From: a virus
Virus record (IMG/VR): IMGVR_UViG_3300037189_021178
Location: 1-21,900 of that record
Strand: one strand, 5' to 3'
DNA length: 21,900 nt
Both the position numbers and the translations under genes were made by a program. Of this stretch, positions 1 through 9,000 are shown piece by piece. The notes under the pieces were generated by a model. That model was not told the DNA's origin. It did not search any database and was given only the letters and a program-made list of their open reading frames with translations. How positions within the stretch are numbered: the first letter of the stretch is position 1; every line of letters starts with the position of its first letter.

Positions 1-3000
1 CTTACAAAGCAAGCAAATAAAGAAGAGTATGAAAAAGCAACTGCTGCAGGTTATCCAAGTTGGATGGGATATGCATTAGGTGGAAGAGTTAATGGATATG
101 CAGAAGGTTTAGGAAAACAAGGAAAGTCTCTTACAACAATATTTGGAAGAATGAATCCTCCACACGCAGGTCATGGAATACTTCTTGATGCTGCAAGTGC
201 TTGGGCTCAGTCTACTGGATCAGACTTTAAGTTTGATTTAGATTCTAAAGAAGGAGACCCAAAAAATCCTTTGTCTTTGAATGAAAAGTATTCATTGTTT
301 AAGATGATGTTCCCACAATATGCAGCAAACTTACAACCACCAAGTTCTGGAACAAAAATTACAGACAAGTTACAAGGTTGGGTAAACAATGGATATACTT
401 CTGCAGACATATTCTTGGGTGAAGATCAAGCAGGTAAGTTTAAGAATTTCTTACCAAGAAGTGCAGAAAAACTTGGATTAAAAGCAACTATTCATAGTGT
501 AGCTAGACCAGAAGGTGCTATGTCAGCAACTGCACTTCGTGCTGCAATCGAAGCAAAGGACTTACAATCAATTATGTCATTTATTCCAGGAAATATTGCT
601 CCAGAACAACGTGATGCTATTGCTAAAAAACTTGCTGGCATTTCTATTCCACAATCTAAGGAAAAAAGATTAAAAAGTGCTGCAGGGGGATATTTTGCAC
701 ATATTGTTCCAGGAACAAATGTTGGTCAAAATATTAATTTAAAATATCCTCTTGGGTTTGATGTTCCTAAAGAAATTAACGATAAGCTAAATAATGATGA
801 AGCCTTGGTAAGAAAAGAAACCCTTATGGAAAAGTTTTTTAATTCAGCAGGATCAACACAAACAATGAAACAAGCTTTTAGAGCTTTTTCAAAACAGCAC
901 CCAGAGTCTGATATTAAAGAAGGCTATGAAAATACCATAAAGCAGTCTATGCAAATAGGTCTTCAAGATGCTCCAGAAATGCTTAACGATAAAATTTTAT
1001 ATCGTGAGGCATTAGATGAAGATCCGATTGAAAAAGCATTTAATACTTTTAAGAGATATAAATATCTTGCTGGGTATAGAGCAAATGCTAGTATAAAAAT
1101 GCTTGAAGACGCTGGATTTACACAAGATGGAGATATATATACTGCTCCAGGTCCAGATAAAGATCTAAAGGTTAGAGCTTTTAGGACAGATAGCGGTAGG
1201 CTTAAGCTTGTACATCCAGAAACAGGAGAAAATATGTGGGGCTCTCCCTCACAATCGAAAACTACCAGATCTGTACCTGACAAGTATCCTTTACTTAATT
1301 ACTTTATGAATCAAAAACAAATGGGTGGTCGCATAAATGGATATGCAACTGAAACAACTACTTGGGCAAAGAAAGCAGCAGCACCTAAAGCATATGCAGG
1401 TGTTTTGCAAGGCATTCCTAATTGGGCTACTAGAGATGCTGAATATCAAGCAATAGTTTCTGCATTACAAAATGCAGGTATTCCTGAATCAGATAGACTT
1501 GCATCATTCTATATTCAAGATGTATTGGCACATATTAATCCGTCCACAACAAATGCTAATGGAATATATGAAAAGGTATGGGCTGCAGCTAATTTGATGA
1601 AAGACTCTCAAGTTTACAATGTATTCCTTGAGACTTTAAATAGCAGAAAAGATATTGGTGGGTTGTTAAATCCTTCTACCGTCTCAAGAGTTGTTGCTGC
1701 ATCTGGACTAGCAATGCCAGTAGTTCAAGCAGAACTAACAAAGATTGCAGATGGTGTTCATCCAAATACCGCAAACGGTGCAAAGGTTATGATGACGCTT
1801 GCAAGAATGTTCCCATCAAGAACTTCTCCAGGAATGCCAATCGCTGTTGCAGCAGGTATGCAAGCAAGACTACAAGGTAACTTCTATGACACTCTTGGAC
1901 AAAGAGCATTGCCTTCAAACCTTCCAAACATCACTGTAAGGGCATATGATCCAAAGGGTGGCGGAGCACCAACATCAAGCACACAAGGCTCTAGAACAGC
2001 CTCTAGTGGCATTGTAATGCCATCTGGAGCTATTAGACCAGGAATGGTAATGCCAAACATTCAAAGTATCTCATCTGCAGCAGGTGGATTTAGAGGAACT
2101 GGAACGGGTGCAACTGTCAAGGTTGATGCTATGGGTAATGTCTTGTCAAGTGGTATTGATGATATGGTTGCAAATACTGTAACAGGTCAGCCTATTGCGG
2201 TATCTAGTAAGGAGCTTCTTGCTATTGCTCCTGGCGGTGGTATTGCAGGTGTAACATCTCCAGGAGATGAAGCTAGAGGTAATATTGTTCATCCTATGGG
2301 AACAGCATTAATGCGTGGTGGAAAATTTCAAAGACTTAGAGGTTATGCAAATACAACCGTTACAAGTGGTCTTGATTTTGTAGAGGGTCAATCAGCAGCA
2401 ACCAAGCAACAAGAAACACAACCTACATTTCAAGGCAATATTGCTGCTGGAAGAATGGATAAGTTTGCAGCAAGTATTGGGTTCTTAACAAGTGGAGCAT
2501 ATACTTTACAAACTGCCTTCCAACAATTTACTGCAACTGCTCAAGATGGTGCAGATAAGTTTACAAAAATGGCAGCAGCAACTACTCTTGCAATTACATC
2601 TATTCAAGGTGTTGCACAAATGCTTGTTGATAATGAAAAAGTGCAAGCAATGAAAGATAAAGCAGCATCTATGCAAGCCCCAGGATCTAGTAAAATGTCT
2701 AGCGGTATGGGTAAATTGCTTGGAGGTGGTGCAAAGTTTCTTGGATTCTTGGGTGGTCCTATGGGAATGATTGCTACATCTGCTGCTATTGCTGGTGTTA
2801 ATAAGGGTATTGCAATGTATCAAGAAGCGGTACAAAAAGCAAAAGCAGCAGGTCAAGCAATGTTTAAAGACCCTATCGAAGGTGCAAAACTTCTTGGAAT
2901 TACTTTGAAAGATACTTCTGCTATTGCACAAACATATTCAAAAATTGCAACAAGTCTTGGAATGAAAGGTACTGGTAAAGGTGCTTACGATAAAACATAT

Positions 3001-5490
3001 GCTGAAGTTGTTAAAAAAGACTATGGTGATTTAATTGATAGCATGAAGTTTGTACTTAATCAAGAAGAAAAAAGGAATAAACTATTACTTACATATATTA
3101 ATCTTACTCAAAAAGGATTTAGTAAAGAAGATGCAAAAGCATATGTGCAAGAAATTGCTCGTCAATCTGGTGCTATGTCAGCATTTAATAGTATAAATGT
3201 AGATAGTCTTAAAACTACTACTGATATTGCAGATCAAACAGTTGCATCTACAAAAGCTCTTGTGTCAAGTATAGGAAAAGTTGATCCAAATCTAATTGGT
3301 AAGTATATTAATAAAAAAACTGGTACTATTTATGACACTGAAGAAGCAATGAAAGCTGCATTCAGCCAACAATCAGCAATGACTAAGATTACTTCAACAT
3401 TTAATCCTGCTAATCTTAATGATTATGGAGATTTTACACAAATTAATGAAGATACTCCAAAAGAATTAACTGCTGGAATTTTGGGAACTATGAGCTCTTT
3501 AGGTTTAGATGAAAAACAATTAGGAGAAGCTATTGCAGGTTCACTTAAGACTGCATATTCAATAGCAGCTACCGACCCATCAGCAGCAAATCAAGCAGGT
3601 GCAATGATTATTGAAAATATTGCTAATGGAACACAGGCACAACAAGATGCTGCAAATGGTGCAATCCTTGAAATGTTAAAAGAAGCAGGAGCAAGCAATG
3701 CCGATTTAGGATACAGTTTTGTTCAAGGCGGTGGCTTAACTAAGATGGCAAAAGATGCAGAAAATAAGTTTGCAGGAATGGGTCCAAAGTTTGCAAACGC
3801 TATTACTTCTGCTATTCAGTCTGGTAATATTAATTTAGTAAATGATTTAATTAAAAACTCAGGAGGAGATCCTTCTCCAGAAGCTATGCAAACATTTGTA
3901 AACCAACTAGCAAAAATACAAGCATTAGCAAAAATTGATCTAGAAGTTGATATTCAACTAGAACAAACAAAGAAGCAACTTGAACTAATAAAAACAGAAC
4001 TTGGAAAAACCTTTGATATTTTGATTGCAGCAAAGCAAGCAGAAGTAGAAATTGAAAATAAGCGTCACGAACAAGCAATGAAAAATCTTGACAATGAAGC
4101 AAAACGCCTAAATGATAAAAAAGATATTCTTCAGAGAAATACCGATTACTATATCAAAGAACTTGAAAGAGAAAAGCAAGCAGAAGACTATTATGCCAAT
4201 CAAAGAAAGACTGGATTATCTGGTCTTAAGGCAATTTCTGGTGGAGATGTCTTTGGATTTATTGGTGCTCAGATGGATGCAGCATCAAGTGCCGATCAGT
4301 TTGGTAGAGATCGTTCAATGCAAGCAATACAAGAAACTTCAGATGCTGCTCAAAGGAAACTTGATGAAGATCTAAGAGCTATTGATAATAGAAGAGAAGC
4401 AGAGGCTGCAAGACACGAAGCAGAACTTGCAAATATTGAAGCAGAGATAGAATTTTTAAATAAGAAAAGAGCTGTATCGGTTGGTGCTGCAGAAAAAGCA
4501 ATATCAAAAATTGAAAAAGTTGTAGCTATGAGCCCATCCGATCCTGGATATGCAGCAGCAGTTAGAGAAGCAATGAGTCTTGCAACTAATGCTGGAATGC
4601 AAGCGTCTCAAGTTTTGCAAAATGCAGACACATCCTCTATGACAGATCAAGAACGCAAAGATTTTAATAAAGTAAAAGAAGACCTTGGTTTGGCTATTGA
4701 AACATTTAATTCTGATAAAGAAACAGCACTTGGGGTTCTTGGACAAGACGTTGAGGCTATTACAAAAAATATTGCAGACTCTCTTGGAGCAGCAGGAGAT
4801 GTTTTAGGTGGGGTTGTTGACTCTTTAAATCAGCCAGTTAAGCCAGGATCTGCTATAGCAAAAGTTGCAGAATTGGCTGGAATTAATGTTGGAACTGCTC
4901 AGGGAGGAGTTACTGGTGGAGCAACAGCAGGAAACACTACAAAGCCTGTAAGTAGTTCAGTTTCAGCACCAACAAAGTCAAATTATTTTGTTAATACTGG
5001 AGCAAGTGGTAGAGCTATTGCACCAAACTTTGCAAGTGGCGGTATGTTATCTGGTCCAGGAACTGGCACATCTGACTCAATTCCAATTATGGCATCAAAT
5101 GGTGAATATATAATGAATGCATCTGCTGTAAAAGCCTATGGTCCAAAGTTTATGGATAAGATTAATGCTAAGAAGTTTGCTAGTGGTGGATTTATTGGAT
5201 CAATGCCAACAATGTCTATTGCACCAGGAATGGCTGCTGGAGGAAGTGTTCCTATGCCAAGCATATCTGCACCACCAACTCCAAGTTATAATATTCCTTC
5301 TGCAGGTGGAGGAATGGCTCCAGCCCCTATTGCACAAATGGCTCGTGGAGGACAGATAACTTCAAACTCTTCAAACATAAACTCTAGTCCAGTTATGAAC
5401 TTTAATGGTGCAGGTATGGATATGGTTATGCATCACGTTAATAAAGCTGTTGGTGGTAGAATTAGTAGTAATTCTAGGAGAATTGGTTAA
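1..5490 (+). CDS. Tail tape-measure protein with embedded nucleotidylyltransferase domain (5' partial)
   Basis: This gene sets tail length and probably occupies the tail lumen until DNA ejection. The frame is open from base 1 with no start codon before the ATG at 64, so the true start lies outside the window and 64 is only the first internal Met (numbering below counts it as residue 1). Seen in order: an HxGH nucleotidylyltransferase domain (about 22-195); an unrecognised segment (196-418); an Ala/Gly-rich segment (430-750); a helical tape-measure body with a hydrophobic Gly-rich stretch at 885-912; long charged coiled coils at about 1283-1382 and 1433-1475; and a Gly-rich C-terminus. That C-terminus contains GPGTGTSDSIP and NGEYIMN (about 1664-1685), a block common at the end of siphophage tape-measure proteins. 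Short GG-centred repeats occur throughout. Its size and its position before the distal-tail and hub genes support the call. The fused enzyme domain is unusual. Confidence 0.9.
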   Translation, partial: LTKQANKEEYEKATAAGYPSWMGYALGGRVNGYAEGLGKQGKSLTTIFGRMNPPHAGHGILLDAASAWAQSTGSDFKFDLDSKEGDPKNPLSLNEKYSLFKMMFPQYAANLQPPSSGTKITDKLQGWVNNGYTSADIFLGEDQAGKFKNFLPRSAEKLGLKATIHSVARPEGAMSATALRAAIEAKDLQSIMSFIPGNIAPEQRDAIAKKLAGISIPQSKEKRLKSAAGGYFAHIVPGTNVGQNINLKYPLGFDVPKEINDKLNNDEALVRKETLMEKFFNSAGSTQTMKQAFRAFSKQHPESDIKEGYENTIKQSMQIGLQDAPEMLNDKILYREALDEDPIEKAFNTFKRYKYLAGYRANASIKMLEDAGFTQDGDIYTAPGPDKDLKVRAFRTDSGRLKLVHPETGENMWGSPSQSKTTRSVPDKYPLLNYFMNQKQMGGRINGYATETTTWAKKAAAPKAYAGVLQGIPNWATRDAEYQAIVSALQNAGIPESDRLASFYIQDVLAHINPSTTNANGIYEKVWAAANLMKDSQVYNVFLETLNSRKDIGGLLNPSTVSRVVAASGLAMPVVQAELTKIADGVHPNTANGAKVMMTLARMFPSRTSPGMPIAVAAGMQARLQGNFYDTLGQRALPSNLPNITVRAYDPKGGGAPTSSTQGSRTASSGIVMPSGAIRPGMVMPNIQSISSAAGGFRGTGTGATVKVDAMGNVLSSGIDDMVANTVTGQPIAVSSKELLAIAPGGGIAGVTSPGDEARGNIVHPMGTALMRGGKFQRLRGYANTTVTSGLDFVEGQSAATKQQETQPTFQGNIAAGRMDKFAASIGFLTSGAYTLQTAFQQFTATAQDGADKFTKMAAATTLAITSIQGVAQMLVDNEKVQAMKDKAASMQAPGSSKMSSGMGKLLGGGAKFLGFLGGPMGMIATSAAIAGVNKGIAMYQEAVQKAKAAGQAMFKDPIEGAKLLGITLKDTSAIAQTYSKIATSLGMKGTGKGAYDKTYAEVVKKDYGDLIDSMKFVLNQEEKRNKLLLTYINLTQKGFSKEDAKAYVQEIARQSGAMSAFNSINVDSLKTTTDIADQTVASTKALVSSIGKVDPNLIGKYINKKTGTIYDTEEAMKAAFSQQSAMTKITSTFNPANLNDYGDFTQINEDTPKELTAGILGTMSSLGLDEKQLGEAIAGSLKTAYSIAATDPSAANQAGAMIIENIANGTQAQQDAANGAILEMLKEAGASNADLGYSFVQGGGLTKMAKDAENKFAGMGPKFANAITSAIQSGNINLVNDLIKNSGGDPSPEAMQTFVNQLAKIQALAKIDLEVDIQLEQTKKQLELIKTELGKTFDILIAAKQAEVEIENKRHEQAMKNLDNEAKRLNDKKDILQRNTDYYIKELEREKQAEDYYANQRKTGLSGLKAISGGDVFGFIGAQMDAASSADQFGRDRSMQAIQETSDAAQRKLDEDLRAIDNRREAEAARHEAELANIEAEIEFLNKKRAVSVGAAEKAISKIEKVVAMSPSDPGYAAAVREAMSLATNAGMQASQVLQNADTSSMTDQERKDFNKVKEDLGLAIETFNSDKETALGVLGQDVEAITKNIADSLGAAGDVLGGVVDSLNQPVKPGSAIAKVAELAGINVGTAQGGVTGGATAGNTTKPVSSSVSAPTKSNYFVNTGASGRAIAPNFASGGMLSGPGTGTSDSIPIMASNGEYIMNASAVKAYGPKFMDKINAKKFASGGFIGSMPTMSIAPGMAAGGSVPMPSISAPPTPSYNIPSAGGGMAPAPIAQMARGGQITSNSSNINSSPVMNFNGAGMDMVMHHVNKAVGGRISSNSRRIG
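127..648 (+). other. Nucleotidylyltransferase (phage cytidylyltransferase-like, HIGH superfamily) domain inside the tape-measure protein
   Basis: The domain has FGRMNPPHAGH (27-37 counted from the Met at 64), the nucleotide-binding HxGH loop of the superfamily. It also has KNPLSLNEK followed by MMFP (67-84), GEDQAGKF (119-126), and SATALRAAI (154-162), which matches the C-terminal S/T-x-x-x-R phosphate-binding motif with Arg159. This order of motifs matches the free-standing 'cytidylyltransferase-like' proteins found in many aquatic T4-like and related phages, recalled from general knowledge of that family. The key His34, His37 and Arg159 are present, so activity is plausible. The substrate is unknown. 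Confidence 0.82.
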
Positions 5491-5492
5491 TA

Positions 5493-6023
5493 ATGGCTTA
5501 TAATAATCTTGCTCAAAAATATTCACGTCCATCTCTTATTATATGGTCAGAAGATGAACCATTATTAGGTGCTGCTGGAACATCAAGAGATGGCAAATGG
5601 GACCTTGGACCAAATTACCTATACATCTCTGATAACAATAGATCAGAGCTTGCAGTATCTTTTGAACGTATTGAATATAAGCAAAGAATGATTAATGGAA
5701 CAATGAGATCATATCACGTTGCAGATAAAAAGAATTTTTCTACATCTTGGGATAGATTACCATCTAGAAAAACTCAAGTAACTGAATATTCTGCATCTTC
5801 TGATTTTGCAGGTGGTCAGGAAATGCTTAAATGGTATGAAGATCATACTGGAGATTTTTGGATGTTATTAGTATATGACGTAGATAGCACAGTATCAACA
5901 GCAAATATAAAGAAAAATGTTGAAAAGGTAAACGTGTTTTTTGAAAGTTTTTCTTACAATGTAGTTGAAAGAGGTTCTAGTTTAGATTTATGGAATATTG
6001 ATCTTAGTTTGGTGGAAGTGTAA
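5493..6023 (+). CDS. Small tail protein, possibly a distal-tail (Dit-like) protein
   Basis: The gene encodes 176 residues without a signal peptide or membrane segment. It is rich in beta-prone and aromatic stretches, for example a DFWMLLVYDVD strand near 123-133. No family motif is certain. Its position, directly after the tape-measure gene and before the hub protein, is where siphophages keep the distal tail protein that joins tail tube to baseplate. The ATG follows the upstream stop by two bases, with AGGAG at 5476-5480 twelve bases upstream, and its own stop overlaps the next start as TAATG. It could equally be another small tail-tip protein. The assignment rests mainly on gene order. Confidence 0.55.
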   Translation: MAYNNLAQKYSRPSLIIWSEDEPLLGAAGTSRDGKWDLGPNYLYISDNNRSELAVSFERIEYKQRMINGTMRSYHVADKKNFSTSWDRLPSRKTQVTEYSASSDFAGGQEMLKWYEDHTGDFWMLLVYDVDSTVSTANIKKNVEKVNVFFESFSYNVVERGSSLDLWNIDLSLVEV

Positions 6024-9000
6024 TGCTTAGTACTGGAAATACCGCATTAAATACAGAAATTAAAACAGAACTTGCTTATAGTTCTTCTTTAGACTCCACC
6101 CATCAGGTCATTGCTGAATGGAACTATAATGCTTACACCCCATACTCTAGCATTGGTTGTTTACTTGCTAATGGAACAACAGATGACGGATACCAAAATT
6201 ACACTTATACTTCTGGTGATGATGCTCCAGTAACAAATACTGACATTGATAGAATTAAATATACACCGTTAAAAGATATTTTTAAAACAAATAGACCAAA
6301 TCCAGGAATTATTCACGGTGTTGCAAATAAGTCATTAGTTTATGATGCTTATGCTAAAGATAAAAAAGGTAAAAGTATAAAAGGTTCAGGTAAACCAATT
6401 AATGGGGATGCTGACTCTTTGGCAATAACTAGAATATTTAATCTTATTTCAGAAGACACTAGAGTTTATCCTATTTCTAAAAACTCATCATTTAAATATT
6501 GGTCTTCAATTAGACAAAAAAATGGTGTGACTATTGGAGTATCTTCTAAAACAGAAGTAAGTGGTCAGTATGCAATTACAGATGCATCACCTTTTATTGT
6601 TTATGAAGATATGATATATGTAAATAAGATAGTTGTTAAAACACAAAAGCATCAAGGTTATGCAAAAACTTTTAAGGTACAAGGAACATTAAATGGAACT
6701 GTATGGTTTGATCTTTATACCGCAACAAACTCTAATGTTTTACAAGACGGAATATTAAATATTTATCATCAAGGTTCTGGTGTTTGGTCAGAATATACCG
6801 CAGTAATTGATGCTCCAGATGAAAAAGTTGTAACTTCTTTTAGCAAGTCATCATTAGATAGTAAAATTGTAAGCCTAAAAGGAATTAGACTATATGTTGA
6901 AAAAATGTCTCAGCCAGGAATACCAATAGAAGTAATTGAATTAAGTCCAAGACTTGTTGCAGATATTACAAACAATGTAATTAACCTAGACATAAGGTCT
7001 TCTGTTGGAAACTCTGCTTATGGTTTGCCTATTGGAAGTGTAGTTTCTTCAAGTGGATCACTGTCTTTATCTGACTATGACTTCTTTTTTAATAAGAATA
7101 ATTCAGACTCTATTCTACAGAATATCTTAAAGCCAAATGTAGAAATTAAAATATATCAAAAGTTAACTATTGGATCTAATGACTATAGATTTCCACTAAA
7201 AACAATGTATACTGGTATTTGGGAAGATGCAGACTCTCTTACAGTAACAACAAGTATGGAAGACTATTTTAAGTTTTTTAGAGAAGCAGCAGCACCAGAT
7301 TTAATGATTGCAAATAATACTGGTGTTCCAACTTCAGTTGCTTTGCTAATGATGCTAGACAATATTGGTTTTACTGGATTTAGGTTTGAAAAAACTAGCA
7401 ATGACAATGATTATGAAGATGTAGTTATGGATTTCTTTTACTCAAAGAAAGAGCAGACGGTACTTGAAGTTCTTGAATCGGTTGCTGTATCTACTCAAAC
7501 ATCTATCTATATGGATGTAGATAATGAACTAATTGCTATGACTAAAGAAAAAATGATTGCTCCAGAAAAAAAAGATTTTTGGTTTATTGGAAATGATGGG
7601 GTAACAACAAAAGATAACATACCTTATATTTCTAATATTCAAAGTTTTAACGAATCATCTGAACCACCAATTACTGATGTAAATGTTGACTTTAATGGTC
7701 TTGGATTAGAGAAAAAATCATTATCCTTAATAAATAGCAATGATGATAAAAAACAACAACACTTAGAGTCGCCAAATTTTGGGGCTTCTTTTATAAATAA
7801 AGATTTAAGATATACCTTAGATATTGTATGGCAGCCAGGAAATGATAAAGGTAAGTCAGATAATTATCTAGCTGCTGCTGCAATTATTAAAGATATACCT
7901 GAAAAAACACCTATGCAACTGTTTGTAGATAAAACAGAATCAGCAGATAGTAAGCAAGATGCTATTAGAAAGTTTTATGCAAAATCCAATGCTGCAAAAA
8001 CACACCTTTGTATGAACCTAGATAAAGAAATGATTAATACTTTCATTAATAGCTACAACGGATATATAATGATTGATACTGAAATTATTAAATATAACGG
8101 TATTTTATTCTTTATGAGTAACCCAAGAGAAAAAACATTTAAAAAGAAAATTTTATTTAGTGTTGAAGAATATAACTTTGAGAAATCAAAACTTAGACAA
8201 GGTGGCTCTATTGAACCAGAAGCACTAATAGTTAGTTTAGATTTTAAAACAGCTATTGACCCATTAGATCCAACTAAAAATATTTATACTTTAATATCAG
8301 ATGGAAGAGGTCAAAATAAAACAGAAATTACCGCCCATAAAGCCGTAGATACAAGTAAAGAGTTTATGCAGGACAGGGCTGCTGATGATTGGCAAAAATA
8401 TGGAGTTCAACTTTGGGGACCAAAAAGAGCAGTGCCAGCATCTATTATTAATTCTTTTACTGTAACAAACAGAATAGATAATTTTATTTCAAATAAAACA
8501 ACAGGTGCTTTAATGACATCAAAGTCAATTCCTGGATACATTAGAGTAAGTTCTGCAAGATCATCTGGAAATATTCCAAGTAGAAGAAATCTTATACCAA
8601 CCTCATCCCTTACCTCAGCCATCCGTCTTTCTTCAACAAGTGCAAGATTTACATTTAATTTTTTTACTCAAAATTTTGCCGTTGGTCAAGTAGTTACTAT
8701 TTCAGGTATGACTCCTGACAGCTACAATCAGACAGTAACCGTTACTGCTGTTGGAGGATCCCCTGGTGCTTTTACATTTGACGCCAAAGGAACAGGATTT
8801 CCAGATGCTCCAGGAACTGGGGGTACTTATTATATAGAAAATTTAGTTACAGATTTTTTGCCTATGGATAATGTATCAGAACAGATAGTTGCTGGAATAT
8901 TTAAGAAGATAAAAGTAAATGGTTCTACTATTCCAATTAAAAGAATTGGCACAAGAATGAGACTTGTTGCAGATGTACCTAAAAATGTAGATGCAGGTGA

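Noticed and set aside
1-63. ATG at 64 as the true start of the tape-measure gene
   Set aside because: The same frame is open to base 1 with plausible coding (LTKQANKEEYEKATAAGYPS) and there is no ribosome site before 64, so the gene begins outside the window.
2506-2931. Minus-strand open frame, 141 codons, rich in Cys and His
   Set aside because: It is the antisense of the tape-measure body, where Gln/Ala/Thr-rich coding yields Cys/Ser/His on the other strand. There is no ribosome site and no paired CxxC motif, and the + frame is clearly coding.
4112-4375. Plus-strand open frame, 87 codons, inside the tape-measure gene
   Set aside because: A shifted-frame shadow of the coiled-coil region with no ribosome site; the main frame shows clean heptads through it.
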